DNA of 64,000 nucleotides, taken from NCBI GenBank assembly GCA_030549775.1, contig CM060181.1:55475201-55539200 (forward strand), given 5' to 3'. Each line of letters starts with the position of its first letter. Within the stretch, counting starts at the first letter, position 1. Below, one piece after another: positions 1-13,662 of the stretch. The DNA comes from Tamarix chinensis. Its lineage: Eukaryota > Streptophyta > Magnoliopsida > Caryophyllales > Tamaricaceae. The notes beneath the pieces are model-generated. The model ran no database searches. It saw nothing but the letters and a program-made list of their open reading frames with translations, and was not told the origin of the DNA. The position numbers and the translations under genes were made by a program.

Positions 1-63
1 TTAGAATCAAATTAGATTATTAATATTACAAGATTAGGCTAAGTAAATTTTTGAGGTGTTACA
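1..63 (-). repeat. Start of a minus-strand LTR, cut by the window edge
   Basis: Read on the minus strand from position 63, the sequence opens with TGTAACACC followed by an AAAATTTACT-like stretch. This resembles the first bases of the giant LTRs on the right of the window. Only the tip is present, so family and completeness cannot be judged. Confidence 0.35.
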
Positions 64-1120
64 TAACTAGAGGAAATTAATTTCAAGGGAGGATGCCTTG
101 GTCACTCAAGGACCATAAAATAATGTCTTTAGAAAGGCCTACACTCAAATAACCCAACTATGCTAAAGAAGATGATTGACCACTCACTGGATTTCCTCAA
201 AAATGTGTATATGATCTCCTATTCATGGGATTGAGTAGAGGATTACAAAACAACCCAATTATTATGCATACATACAAAGTAAAATAATCTACCACTAATG
301 TAGATCACGGTACGGGTAAGACCTATATATCATGTTCATAATGAGGCATACAGAAATTTACATGCAATAATCTTACTATGTCAATCTTGTACTACCATAT
401 AAGGTTATACAAGACATATTTAGAGCCACCAAAACATGCTTCATCATAATTATATGGGGATATACATGCCATATCATACATATCATATTCTTGAGGAAAT
501 ATGATTCATTTAAATTATCCATATGATAGTTTAGAGGGTGTATCTCGTAGAGTAATGCACATGAAGATATACATATATGACTATTTAACCATGGATTCTT
601 ATAGTAGGGGGATCCTAATTATACTTAAACTTGATCATGCAATAATTCATAGAATCATGCTTGACTAATATAATCATGCAAAAATAGAGCTTTCGAGGGA
701 AGTATATGGTAGTACACATAATTAAGCTTATATATATATAATAGATGTCCCACATTATTCATTTGGAGGAAAACTTAAAAAAATATGACATTTAAGTTAC
801 GTAGTTACATGATAAGCATATAACCAATTGGATATTATCTATGGTTAAGGTGAGAATAACATTCCTTTGTACTAGTTTAATGAACAAATGAAGAGGATTA
901 TACAAATATTCATAAATTAAGTAATGTGTGAGTTCTTAATTACTTATGAGACAAAATCATGTATCATTTTATTAAAAATAATCATATGAGGATTGATAAT
1001 AAAATGAGTTAATGCAAATTTAATACCTCTTTACTATTTATTATGGTTATTATCTTGCATTAGGTGAACATATGACTCCTTTATTCTAATCTATTGAGAA
1101 ATAGGTCATATTATTCCCTA
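64..1120. other. A+T-rich spacer with no recognised feature
   Basis: About 1 kb of A+T-rich sequence with no open frame, repeat pair or RNA gene that I can recognise. It lies between an LTR tip and the first Ty3/gypsy element and is probably older decayed repeat. Confidence 0.4.
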
Positions 1121-1125
1121 TGTAA

Positions 1126-1920
1126 TGCTGAAGCATCTCAAGCTCACTTTAAAACTTATTCTTCAAGGGATGAAGAATAAGAATTAGCATACTTGGAGAT
1201 GGAACCCATTGTGCTTGAAAATTCTTCTACTTCTAATGCTTTGCTAAGAAACTCTTACAAGTATTCTATATGTTTTCAAGAATTTTAAGCTATGGAAGAT
1301 CTTTGATGTACGAGATGATGGCATTATAAGAATTACAAAGTTGCATGGAATACATGGCTACAAAATACAAAGTTATATTACACATATAACATCTATGTAT
1401 TATATATTAAGAGTTTGTGTAGCTTTGTTATTTTGTTGTATACTTTGTAATACGAGTAAAATGTCATTTTAATTAATATTTATATGCTTGTGACATGCAA
1501 ATGGATTATTTTTATTAATAAGGTCGAGTATTATAGGCTTATTAGTGAAACGGCTTGCATGTGTACATGTATGTATGTATGTATATACCCTCATGCACAC
1601 TTGATCTCAATATATGGGTAATACATGAAATGAAAACTTTCAAACAAGAGAGAATTAACACAAGGTGCACTTTCTTCTTCCACTTCTCTTCTTCTCCTTC
1701 AATTTAGGTTCTTGGAGAGTTGTAGAGTGCATTATATTAAGATATAGAATATTTTTCTTTAGAAGGTTAAAGATCATAGGTTAGATCTTAGCCACCATCC
1801 CACCAAAAATTAGAAATCAACATAAAAAATTTCAAGTTCAATGAAGCTTTGAAATACTTGAGGACCATAAGAAAATTTTGTATAATGTTGAATATTATTA
1901 GTGGATGATCTTCCACATCA
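1126..1920 (+). repeat. 5' LTR of the plus-strand Ty3/gypsy element
   Basis: It begins TGCTGAAGCATCTC and ends CACATCA, 3 bases before the primer-binding site. It aligns along most of its length with 7038 to about 7815, with many substitutions, so the insertion is old. An ATGT-type short repeat near 1568-1586 occupies the position of the long TA tract in the 3' LTR. Confidence 0.85.
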
Positions 1921-1923
1921 AAT

Positions 1924-1936
1924 TTGGTATCAAAGC
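1924..1936 (+). other. Primer-binding site, initiator-Met tRNA type
   Basis: TTGGTATCAAAGC matches the usual plant primer-binding sequence TGGTATCAGAGC, complementary to the 3' end of initiator-methionine tRNA, with one change. Its place 3 bases after the LTR end fixes the 5' LTR boundary. Confidence 0.8.
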
Positions 1937-2879
1937 AAGGCTATTGGTGTCGAAAAATCAAGTGCAGAATTTAACTAATTTTTTTGACTCCAACCCAATC
2001 ATCATAGAATGTTCTTATAAGAATCTTGATTCTCTTGATTTAATTCATTTTGAATATTTAGGAAACCTGCATTTCATACTTGTTGAATGTGATAGCATAA
2101 TATTTCAATATTCTTGGAAGTATCTTGATTGATCTTGCATGAGAATCTCTACAGAAGTTTAGACAAAATTTTGTGCGTGTAGTGGGTATAGATTTTGTGA
2201 GTGATATATGTGATTTTTAAACATTTTTAATATGTATTTTTTCATTAAGTTTTATTTGATGCTAGTTGATCACATGTGGTGATCATCACTTTAACTAGTG
2301 TGCATGACTTGTGAAAATCTTACTTGGTTGAAGTGTTTAACCAAGTAGTGTGTGTGTGTGTGTTTAATCATGTGTTTTGATATTTTGGTGTTTGAATATT
2401 GTGTTTCCTTATCAAGTTTAGTTATTGCATATTAAAAGGTGTTTTTTTTCCTAAATGAACTTGTTCTTGAAGTGTTTGAATATATGCATGGAGTTTTAGG
2501 GTTTTTCGAAGTGAGTTTTTAAAACTTAATAAATTCTATATTAAGAATTTGGTAAGATAAGTGTTTAAGCATAAATATTTTTTGTTGTGTGATTAGTAGA
2601 CTTACATTATTATTGTATGTTTGATTCATTAAACTCAAATATTTGTGCAATACTAGAATAAGAACAATATTGTGGTGTTGGGTTGCCTTAAATGTAATCA
2701 ACTAAACAAAAACCTAGTGGAATCCAAGTGTTTTAGGGTTATAGTAGTTGAGGCATAGAGGGGGGGAATTCTAAGCCATATTTGAAGTTATTCAAAAAAT
2801 ATCAAACAATTTTTATTCCACTAACTCTCAACTTAGACAAATTCTATAATGCAAACTTAATTACAAAAGTTAGAATCTA

Positions 2880-3965
2880 GGTTTGCTGAACAAGAATCGG
2901 TCCAAAACATCCAAGACCAAAGGGAGCTCTATGGAGACCAAGTAGGAAGTGCCACAAAATCAACCTATCCAACTAGGGAAAGGTATCTAAATTTAATAAT
3001 AGACCATGATGAAGAACTTATAGATAGTGGAATTAATCAAAAGTTCCATGACCATCAACCAAAGTATCATAAAAAAGAAGATAAAGGCATTAATATTGTT
3101 CTTTCCGATTTTGATGGTAAGCTTGGTGTAGAATAATTTCTTTAGTGGTTACATGAAATGGAGGCTGTCTTTGAATTTAAAGATTATCATGATGAGAAAA
3201 AATGTAAACTAGTTACTCTTAAGTTTAAGAAGTTTGCTAAGACATGGTATGATAATCTGAAGATGACTAGGGAATGATAAGGTAAATCAAAAATCAACTC
3301 TTGGAAAAAACTTAAAAAGCATATAAGAAATAAATTTATCCCTAAAGAGTATGAGAAAGATAATTATATTAGATTGACTACTCTTAGATAAGAACTTCTA
3401 AGTGTTGAATAATATGTTAGGGAGTTTGAAAGGTTGGCACTTGTATATGATATCTATGAACTGAATGATCAAACATGTGCTAGATATTTATATGACCTTA
3501 ACTTGATGATTCAAAACAAAGTTTAGATTTGTCTATATGATTCTTTAGATGAAATTATTAATCTTTCATTAAGATTTGAAAAATAAATTAATTCCACTAA
3601 GCCTATGCCAATCAAAGTACTCCATCTATAAAGTGCTAATCAAATACTCAATCTACAAAGTTTGGAGTGAGTACTTTAACTTCTACAAATGTTGATAAAA
3701 TTAAAAGATTGTTAGAGAGGAGAAAGTCAAGAATAAAGTAAATGATGTCTCTACAAGGAAATTTTTCAAATGCTGAGGATTTAGACACTTTGCTCACGAA
3801 TGTCCTAATCAAATGGTATTATTCATGTGAGAAATTAAAGACATGGAGACATGTGAAAAAGATCCTAAATTTGAACCTATTGAGGAAATTTATAGAGAAT
3901 CAGAGGAGGAGGAAGATGCTTGTTATGTATTTGATAGAGTGATTCAAGTCCAAGCTAGTGAGTAA
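2880..3965 (+). pseudogene. Ty3/gypsy gag relic
   Basis: Fragments of a gag polyprotein can be read across several frames. Near 3100-3280 a stretch resembles the plant gypsy capsid core (a WLHEMEAVFEF-type segment followed by a KTWYDNLK-type segment). Near 3755-3815 lies a CCHC zinc-knuckle relic in which KC-stop-GFRHFAHECPN can be read: the His and later Cys are present, the expected first Cys is Phe, and a stop interrupts the knuckle. Numerous TAA, TAG and TGA codons rule out function. In an intact element this protein packages the RNA into cytoplasmic particles. Confidence 0.7.
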
Positions 3966-4013
3966 CCTACTTAATGAGAAAAGATATCTAAAATAAAAGA
4001 AAAAGTATGAGAT

Positions 4014-7000
4014 ATGGCTTGTCACATTATCATTGATAGTGGATCTTGTAAAAATTTATCTAGTGAGAGGATGTTGAAGGATTTGGGATTGAAGACTACA
4101 CCACATCCAAAGCCTTGTTCTCTTCAATGTTTAAACAAAGACAAGGGAGTTAAGGTAGCTAAACAAACCCTAATCTCATTTAAAATTCATAATTATCATG
4201 ATGATGGACTATATGATGTTTTACCTATGGATGCATGTGGAATCTTATTATGTAGACCATGTCAATATGATAGAAATTTTATTTATATTGGTATTAATAA
4301 TGAATATCTAGTTGAGAAGGATAAGAAAAGGTAGAAACTAAACCTTATAAATGTGATAATGAGAGCATAGTCGAGAATAAAAAGAGTTTATTCTCACATA
4401 AAAAGACTATGGTCAAATATATTCAAGAAGAAGGAAGTCTCTATACTATGATTATAAAGGAATCCCTAAAAGGGGAGAGAAATAATGATAATACTCAATT
4501 ATAAAAACTTCTTAATGAGTATCATGATGTTTTTTCTGATGATTTACCACCTAGGTTGCTATCGAAGAGAGGAATAGAACATGCCAATGATTTAATTCTT
4601 GGTCTATCTTTTACCTAATCGACCTACATATCGATTAATTTGAACGAGGCTAAGGAGTTAGAAAAACAAATATAAGAACTCATAGGAAAAGGGTATATGA
4701 GGGAGAGCATGAGTTCATTTTATGTGCCTACATTACTTGTCCCTAAAAATGATGGTACTTGGCACATGTGTATTGAATCAAGAGCTATGAACAATATAAC
4801 CGTCAAATATAGATTTCCTATTCCAAGATTGGATGACATGTTAGATGAGTTATTTGGAGCGTAAGTGTTCTCTACAATTGATCTAAGAAGTAGATATCAT
4901 CAAGTGATAATAAGAGAAGGGATGAATGGAAAACTGCAATTAAGACAAATTATGGTCTTTATTAACGGATTGTGATGCCTTTTGGTTTATATAATGTACC
5001 TAGTTCATATATTAGATTAATGAATGATTATCTTCGGTCTTTTCATGGAATTGTCATTGTGGTATACTTAGACGATATACTTGTGTGTACTAAAGATGAG
5101 CATGATCGTCTTCTTCATTTAAGAAAGTTATTTGATAAGTTGAGGAAACAAAACTCTATAAAAAAATGGAGAAATGGATTTTTTGGCTTTTGAGTATTTT
5201 TTCCTTGGATATATTGTGAGGAGTAGTGGAATTAAATTTGATCTCATAAAGGTTAAGGCTATTAAAGATTCGTTTATGCCTATTAAAGTAGTAAAGGTTG
5301 AATCTAATTAGAGTGAGGATATAACTAAAGCTTTCTAAACTTTGAAAAGTAAGCTATATAATGCACCAATGCTAGCTTTACCCGACTTTGATAAATTATT
5401 TGAGCTTACATGTGATGCAAGTGGGGTAAGGATAGGAGGTTTAATCTCACAAAAAAGATGACCAATTGCATTTTTAGTGAGTAAGTAAGTGCGTCCAAAC
5501 TGAACTACTCAACATATGATAAAGAATTCTATGATATCATAAGAAGTCTAGAAACATGGAGTCATTACTTAAGACCTAAACCATTAATTTTGAATTCGAA
5601 TCATAAAGTTTTAAAATGTTTACATGGGCAAGCAAAATAAGATTAGTCCTAGACGTGCCAAATGGGTGAGTTTCTTATAATCCTTCATGTTTTCTGTCAA
5701 AACTTTTAATGGTAAATAAAATGCCATGACAGATTCTTTGTCTAGAAGATCCATGATATTGGTTATTTTAAAGGTTAAATTACTAGGCTTTAAGATATTA
5801 AAGGAACTATATGCTAAAGATGAAGATTTTATTGACATATATAATGCATGTAAAAAGAATAATAGTTGTGGTAATTATAAACTACAAGACGACTTTCTTT
5901 TTAAACTTAATAAGTTGTGTATACCTTGTTCTAGTATGTATTATTTACTTATTAAAGAAGTGCATGAGGGGGCATCACTGGTAATTTTAGAGTTCATAAA
6001 ACCATGGAAATATTACAAGAGAACTTCTATTGGCCACAAATAATAAAATTAGTACAAGCTATTATTGGAAGATGTGTGATTTATCAAAAAAGTAAAAGTT
6101 TCTTCCATAAGGGTTTATACACTCATTTACTAGTTCCTAATCAACATTAAGAAAGTGTTAGCATGGATTTTATCTTAGGCTTACCAAGGACACAAAGGAG
6201 TAAGGATTCTATTCTAGTGGTCATAGATCAATTTTCTAAAATGGCACATTTCATACCTTGTAACAAAACTGATAATGCAACACATGTAGTAGATTTATAT
6301 TTATAAGAAATAGTAAGGTTATAAGGAATTCCCAAAATTATAGTGTTGGATAAATATGTTAAATTGTTTTTGCTACTTTTGGAAGATACTTTAGCATATG
6401 TTAGGTAATAAGTTGTTGTTTAGTACTTCTCATCATCCACAATTTGATGGTAAAACTAAATTAACTAATAGAACTATAGGAACTTTGCTACAAGGATTAG
6501 TCAATAAGAGTACTAAGGATTGGGATATAAAGCTTGCACATGCTAAATTTACATATAATAGGATTCCTTCTAGTACAACTCATTTGAGTTCTTTTGAAGT
6601 TGTCTATGGGGTTAATCCTTATCTACCCATTGATATGTTGTCATTAAAAAGAGGATATATTAAGAATTATGATTCCAAGGAAAGAATCAAATTCTTCAAA
6701 AAAGCCTTCATCAAAAAATTAAAGATAAAATAGAAAAATATAATGCAAAATACAAAACTCAAGTAAATAAAAATTTAATTCAACAAGTATCTAAACAAGG
6801 AGATTTAGTATGGTTGCATTTAAGAAGGATAATATTTCCAAACATATGAAGAAAAAAATTTATGCCAAAAGATTATAGACCATTTAAAATATTAAGAAAA
6901 TTTGGAAATAATGCATATGAACTTAAATAACCTGAATACTATGGAGAAATATCTAGGACTTTTAACATTGATGATTTATTTCCTTACTATAGTATTGCGA

Positions 7001-7020
7001 ATTTAAGGGAAAATTCTTCT
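4014..7020 (+). pseudogene. Ty3/gypsy pol relic: protease, RT, RNase H, integrase
   Basis: The domain order is that of Ty3/gypsy. The retropepsin piece (4014-4334) keeps the active-site triplet in an IIDSGSCKN context. Reverse transcriptase spans about 4540-5200 and includes an intact YLDDIL catalytic motif near 5060-5085. RNase H lies near 5360-5490 (LTCDASG). The piece around 5726-6043 is the linker between RNase H and integrase. The integrase core starts near 6160 ([10 protein letters not shown]), and its C-terminal part is a separate frame at 6398-6733. The tail near 6940-6990 resembles the final SRTFNIDDLFPYY segment of these polyproteins. At least a dozen stops and several frameshifts interrupt the reading. 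Confidence 0.85.
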
Positions 7021-7023
7021 TTA

Positions 7024-7037
7024 CAAAGGGAGAATAA
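7024..7037 (+). other. Polypurine tract
   Basis: The purine-rich stretch CAAAGGGAGAATAA lies immediately before the TGTAGGAGCATC start of the 3' LTR. This is the expected position for priming second-strand synthesis. Confidence 0.65.
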
Positions 7038-7474
7038 TGTAGGAGCATCTCAAGCTCACTCTAAAACTTATTTTTCAAGGGATGAAGAATAAGAATCAGC
7101 ATACTTGGAAATGGAACCCATTGTACTTGAAAATTCTTATGCTTCTAATATTTTGTTAAGTAACTATTACAAGTATCGTATATGTTTGCAAGATGTTCAA
7201 GTTATGGAAGATCTTTGATGTATAAGAAAATGGCATTACAAGACTTAAAAAGTTGCATGGAATAAAATGCTACAAGAAACAAAGTTGGATTACATTCGTT
7301 AAATCTATGTATTACACATTTAGAGTTTATGTAGCTTTGTTATTTTGTTGTATACTTTGTAATACTTGTAAAATGTCATTGTAATTAATATGTACATTCT
7401 TGTGCAGTGAAAATGGGTTATTTTTATTAATAAATCCAAGTATTATGGGATTATTAATGAAAGGGCCTACATTT

Positions 7475-7531
<57 letters not shown>

Positions 7532-7845
7532 TTACTCTTGTACACACTTGATCTCGGCATATGGACAATACATGAAATGGAAACTTTCGAACAAGAGAGA
7601 ATTAACACACGGTGTGTCCTCTTCTTCAAGTGAGGTTCTTGGAGAGTTATAGAGCGATTTCTACTTGGAAATAGAAGATTTCTATTTAGAAGGCTAAAGA
7701 TATTAGGTTAGATCTTAACCACCATCCCACCGAAACGTATAAATCATCATCAATAATTTGGAGTTCAGGGAAACTTTTTAAGTTTTGCAATATTTAAGGA
7801 TCATAAGAAAATTTTTTGGTGTGTTAACGATTTCCTAATACCCAT
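7038..7845 (+). repeat. 3' LTR of the plus-strand Ty3/gypsy element, right end degraded
   Basis: It starts TGTAGGAGCATCTC and parallels the 5' LTR until about 7815, then diverges. The final 30-100 bases were lost or replaced where the next repeat begins. Confidence 0.75.
7481..7530 (+). repeat. (TA)25 microsatellite
   Basis: Twenty-five uninterrupted TA units inside the 3' LTR. The 5' LTR has a short ATGT repeat at the matching place. The open frame across it (a run of Tyr-Ile) is not a gene. Confidence 0.95.
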
Positions 7846-10800
7846 GAAAGTCAAACATAAACTGATATAATGTTCAGGTAAAGGCAAGATAACTTACTGG
7901 ACATAAGTTCATCTAAAGCTAAAGTAACTAGTGGACACAAGTCCGACTAGAGCCAAAGTAACTCTCCTATGGTGAATAGACCCTTTAGTATCAATACCCC
8001 TAGTGCACCATTAGTCTATAGAGTATAAAAAGCACTTCGATATATTAGGATCCTACCTAAAGGCACCTGAAAGAAAAATGCATGAAGGCAAACTAACCCA
8101 CAATAGCTAATTGAAGATCAAATAATCCAAACCCATAATGATGTTCGTTCCACTTTAAGTAATTAATAACTTACTAGATCAATATTTCATAACACACAAA
8201 GGTTAATAAACAATATCATACTAGATAACAAACCATTTCAATTTAAAAAAAAAAAACATGTAAGATTTTCACATTATCCAATGTTCCCATTAAGGGTATT
8301 TTAAAATGACCGTCCCATTATTAAATCAATTATTCCAAAAGGTGCAATTATAACATTTCAATATCAACCATAAATGTCCAAGCCAACATTTGATTTCCAT
8401 TTATTTCTATTTCTTTATAATTTAAGTCTAGGTCAAAGACTAGGGCTAAGGCTAAAGCCATAGTTCATTATTTAATCATAGTCATGCTATTCATTAAAGA
8501 ATATTCCATGTTAATCCCTAAGACCAAGATAAAGGTCCAATTAGAGGATAATAAGAATCCAACCCTAACTCATGTTATTTATCCATTTAAGTAGTCGATT
8601 GATGGTCATAATGTATAGATATAGTCAAAAAGAGGTCAAGATAAGATCAAATTAAGGCCATCATATGACCATGTTATTTTCTTCTATTCATGATAAGTCA
8701 TTTAAACTTACAAGAGTCCACATTTTAAGGCCATGATATAAGTCATTGGAAATCTATTATCCATCATTATGATTCATTACCTATATACAAGGTAGAGGAA
8801 AAGTCCATTTTTAGTCATCTAATCATTATATGGTCAAGAGAAAGGATAAATGTTAGGTGAAGATCAAACTAAGATCAATTATTACTAACTTTAATCCATC
8901 ATTAAACTAATTTAATCTAGGAAATCTTATACTCACTAGCATCTTAAATGACCATCCATGCATAAGTAAACTCAAGAATCACATTCAGAAATAAATAAGC
9001 AATACATACAATTTTAGCCAATGGGTTCCAAGAACTAGTAAATATATCATGTAACCGATTGATCAGTCTCTTTAACTAGCCAATCAATTTGGGTGATGGC
9101 AAACCCTCATAGTTGTGGAATTCCAATCAACTAGTCAATGCCACTAATTAACTTTTCTAAGTACTAGTTGATTGGTTTGGTTAAACTAGTTAATGGGTCT
9201 AAGAAAATATTAAGACTACTAGGGTCAAAAGCCAACCAATTGATTTGTTCGATCAAATGATTAAGTATTCTAAAAACCAATTGATTTGTTTAGTCAAATC
9301 AATTAATGGGTTTAACCTGAGATCAAGAACATTGAAGTTACAAGGTAACTAGTTGATGGATCTACCAAATTATTCGATCGATTAAGTGACAATAAACCCT
9401 ACTAAACACACTTATACACAATCAAGTTATACAATATTAACTCAATCAATCCATACATCAAGCATAGGCCATTTATTGTTCTAAACAACAACATCCATGG
9501 TTGAACATGCAAAATACCATAAACTAGCTTAGAATCTCCATAGCACATCAAACTCATGCTTGTAACTCATAAAATAAAAGTGCTAGAAAATCATGATTCA
9601 TATTCTATTCATGTTAGGCCATCATGCAAAACAACTTATACAACATATTACTCATGCTAATTTCACCAAAGTGCTCAAAATACCAAGGTTAACCACAAAA
9701 TCCAAATCATACCCTTGAGCCTTATGCACACAAAATCTCAAGTTATAATTTCTACCAATCTTCCACTTATTCAATAAAAAAACATGTTTAAACACATTTT
9801 CATCTCTAATACTCATGCTTTCACTTAAATATAGAGCATATACTACACTGATCATACCATTTTCCATAAAAAATAAGGAAAATAATGGTTTACCTCAAGA
9901 AAACTTAGTAAGGCCACCAAAAGCAAAAATATTTAAAAATCTAAACCCTTCCACCACATGAATACCTTATAAGAAATGAGATTAAAACTTAGTAAAACCC
10001 TCAAAATCATACAAAATTGAATAAAATGAGAGACTAAGGGGAAGAATCATAGACAAACTACCTCCTCAAAGAAGAAAGAGAGAACCTAGAGCTACAATAT
10101 AGAGAACGAAGTATTAGAAGAAAAAAGAAAGATTATAATCAAAGGCCATAGCGGGGAAATGTGGGCAAAGAAAGCATGAAGAAAATGGGGAAGTTCAGAG
10201 GTTAAGGGAGAAGGGAGAAAAATAAGGGATTTGATTAAAATTCTTGAAGGATTTTGGTAGAAAAGGAAAGGTAAAGAGGTTTATAAGTCGAGACCCCAAA
10301 ACCTAGCCCAAGTTAAAGCTTCCAAGTGTAAATTTTATAGGTTAAAGCTAACCCTTTTTCCATTAAGCAATGGTTAAAACTAAAATGTTCTAGGTAATGT
10401 GCATCAAAAACTTCAAACACAAGAAGGGAATGAGCACAATAAGGAGAGGGAACCAAAAAGAGAAAATCTTCAAATGTTGCATGGATGAATCACTAACTAA
10501 GGAATCTTGTATAAGAGAGAGAAAAGGAATAAGAAGAGGAAAAAGAATATAAGATCATGAACGTGACTTCTAATAATTTATCTTTCACAAATCCATTATA
10601 AATCGGTAAAATAAGTTAGGCATGCTCAAATACTTTGTAAAATCATAAAGCACCCACTCATAACAAAATCAAGATACCATAAAAATTTTAGGAAAAATAT
10701 CCACTATGAAAACCAATTTTGAAGAACAACCAGCTCAATCAAACTGGTCGATTGGTAACCCAAACAAATCAATTGGATCACTTGGTTTTTCGATAAAATC

Positions 10801-10943
10801 AATTATCTTCTAAAATCAAATCAAAACTCAACAAAAACCATACCAACCTTAAGCAATCCTCCAAACCATGATTAAATACACTTATATCACAATCAAATAC
10901 ATAGATTAAAAAAATTAAAGACCCTAAAAAGTAGGGTATTACA
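7846..10943 (+). repeat. LTR-like block (third family), left end truncated
   Basis: It ends in GGGTATTACA at 10943, the typical 3' terminus of the TGTAACACC-type LTRs found elsewhere here. A TATA-like TTTATAAG sits about 660 bases before the end, as in an LTR promoter. Near 7880-7970 two iterated modules of a GGACAYAAGT type occur. Many imperfect copies of a short palindrome resembling ACCAATCGATTGGT lie at 9050-9410 and 10725-10800. No coding frame is supported. No matching TGTAAC start was found on the left, so it is probably a truncated solo LTR. It abuts or interrupts the copia fragment on its right. Confidence 0.45.
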
Positions 10944-10984
10944 CTCATGTACTTTTATTTATTTATATTATGTTTCTACCCTTC

Positions 10985-13020
10985 AACATAGTTGAATCCA
11001 AATTTCTCCTAAAGTAGACCTTGCGTGTCCATTGGATATCCTTCGGGTACAAAATGTTACAAGGTATACAACCTGGAATCACATAAAGTATCTATCACAT
11101 GAGATGTTGTGTTTCACGAACATGTTTTCTTATATAAACTTGTTTCTTTTTCTTCCACTCATTCATTTTCATTTCCATCCCCTAACACTTCTCATGATTT
11201 TTTTATAGCAAAATTATCTCCTTTACAAACTCTATCCACATCTACCTCATCTTTATTACCATAAACTTCACCTCATTATATTATTCCTTCATCATCACCA
11301 GACTCTCATCTCATTATAAGAAGGGTCACAAGATCGCACTATTTACCATCCTATCTCAATAATTTTATCTATGGTAATGCTACAGTGACATAGTCTTGCC
11401 CTCACCCACTCACTTACTCTCTTTCTCCCTCTAAATTTTATTTCTCTATTCTCTCACACAATAATCCACAAATTTTTACCTCATTATCTTAAGCGTACGA
11501 TCTTACTAACTATCTTTAGGCAGGCTATGATTCTACTTTACAAGATGTTTTATCAAAGGAGTTTGAAGCCTTTGAGGTTAATCATACATGGGATTTAGTA
11601 TCACTTCCTCAAGTTAAGAATCCCATTTCTTGCAAATGGGTTTACAAAATTACACAAAACCAATGGCTTCATCGAGAAATTTAAGGTTAATTTTGTTATT
11701 CGAGGTTTTACTCAAAGATAGAAATTAATTACATTGATACCTATGCCCTAGTAGTTTTAATGACTATTATTTGTAGTCTCATTACAATAGTTGTTAAAAA
11801 AGGTTGGCATATGCACTGGCTAAATGTTAATAATGTTTTTTTTGCATGGCAATTTACATTAAGGCATCTATATGAAGCCTCCACCTAGCCTAGATGTTCT
11901 ATCTAGCTCTGTTTGCAAATTTGTCAAGACCTTGTACATTTTTACACTGTCTTCTCATCAATAGCCTTCTAAACTCACATATGCTCTCAAGTCAAAAGGT
12001 TATAATGTGTCTAAAAATGATTATTTTTTATTTTTTAAGGACAACTCAATGGTTTTTATTTTTATTTATGTGGATGATTTGTTGGTTACTAGAATAGATC
12101 AAACTAAGATATCTTACCTCAATGCCATTTTAGATATTACTTTCTCCATTAGAGATATTGGTTTCTTACATTACTTCATTGTCATTGAAGTATTATAGGA
12201 ACCTCATTATGTCATCCTCACTCAAAGAAAGTTCACTATAGATCTACTAGAGGAATTAATCACACTTTCTCTTATTCATCCACTACACCACTTGACTCTA
12301 CCACCAATCTCTCTATTGAAGTGGGTGATTTATGTCTAATCCTTAGTTTTTACTAGAGCTTTGGTTAGCAATATTAATTTCCCAACTAACACTTGCTCAT
12401 ATTTGGCTTTTACTACTCAATTTCTTAGTTAATTCATGCAAGAACCCCCAGCCTTTATGATGTTAAGGTAGCACATCATGTCCTCAAGTATCTCTATTCC
12501 TCTTCATCTTTAGGCCTTTTAATCTCTTCTAAGCTTAATTTTTAGTTGTAATCATTCTATGATTCAAACTGAGTATCTTATCCCAAGATACGATAATCTG
12601 TTAGTAGATGATTTATTCATCTCGGTGCTTTCCCCATTTCTTGGAAAGCCAATAACATGCTACTATAATCCTTTCTTCAATAGAAGTTGAATATCACTCC
12701 ATGCATCATGCTACTACTGAGCTTGCATGGTTATCCCAAATGTTGCATGAACTAGAGGTGCCAAACATTACCCTTGTACCCCTTGAATTGCGACAATCAA
12801 GTTGTTGTTTTTATTGCCAAGAATCTAGTGTTTCATGAGTGCATGAAACACATAGAAGCTAAATGTCATTTTGTTCATGAGAAGCTCTAAGGTCTCATTA
12901 CACTCTCACAAACACCAATGATTAGTCACCTAACTTCTTTATTAAACCCCTATCCACTACTAAGCATCATAGCTTACTATCTAAGTTGGGACTAGGCATT
13001 CTGTCCCAGTCTCTAACATT
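10985..13020 (+). pseudogene. Ty1/copia pol fragment (integrase end, RT, RNase H)
   Basis: The left part (about 11015-11150) reads like the end of copia integrase, with FIGYPSGTKCYKVYN and a DVVFHE segment. Reverse transcriptase begins near 11530 with an EFEAFEVNHTWDLV segment, followed by CKWVYKI. The catalytic motif is preserved as YVDDLLV within 12007-12198. RNase H-like pieces follow near 12640-12760 (EVEYHSMHHATTELAW). The usual C-terminal segment, FIKPLSTTKHHSLLSKLGL, lies near 12930-12990. Stops and frame changes are frequent and neither LTR was found. The gag and protease parts are missing, probably cut off by the LTR-like block on the left. Confidence 0.8.
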
Positions 13021-13660
13021 TTTTTTTGGTAACTAAGTAATTTTTATTACTTTAAAATATGCAATGTGTACGTACAATTAGAAATAAACTATCAAAACAT
13101 AAAACCCCATCTCAAGCTATCCACATAGATTACTAGTGTTTTATAAGCTTTATAATGAATCATACTAGTTATTCTAGTAGCTAGCTCATTGATAATAGAT
13201 CCTAAAATATGGTGTGGTTCATACTTTTTTTAAAGGAAGATCCTTTAAATTCTTTCATGCCAAAAATGGTAAAATGTTGATACAAATGAGAATCAAATCA
13301 TCATATATTTCCAACTTAAGTAGATGTTAGTATGTTTACATGTCCACATGGTTCAAATACTTTTAGAGTGGACATTAGATATTTCTCATCATTGGTTGTT
13401 AGTAATTAATATATTAGCTTATTTGTTAAAGTTAGTTATGAGAAAGCTTTATAAATTATTATAATTCTATACTATGCATCCTTAATATAATTATTTTTTC
13501 TATTGCTTCAATCCCTCTATTCTCCATTTTTTTTCCTTTCCTCAACATACATGATACATAATAAAATTTGATCAAATGTTATGATATTTCAAGTAAAATT
13601 TAATCTATGTATTTTTATGTATTTATTTTTATATATATTGAATTTACTTCTAAAATATTT
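13021..13660. other. A+T-rich spacer; possible retroposon tail at its left edge
   Basis: It opens with a run of T followed by GGTAACTAAGTAATTTTTATTA, which looks like the reverse complement of a poly(A)-ended non-LTR retroposon tail. Beyond that nothing could be assigned. Confidence 0.3.
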
Positions 13661-13662
13661 TC

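Larger units (their letters stand above)
1126..7845 (+). mobile_element. Decayed Ty3/gypsy LTR retrotransposon with both LTRs
   Basis: A complete but inactive element read left to right. It has two related LTRs, a primer-binding site just inside the 5' LTR, a gag region with a zinc-knuckle relic, then protease, reverse transcriptase, RNase H and integrase pieces in the Ty3/gypsy order, and a purine-rich tract before the 3' LTR. All coding parts carry stops and frameshifts. The 5' LTR is complete. The last part of the 3' LTR no longer aligns after about 7815, so the right boundary is uncertain, and no convincing target duplication was found (TGTAA precedes the 5' LTR). No chromodomain was recognised at the C-terminus. 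Confidence 0.88.
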
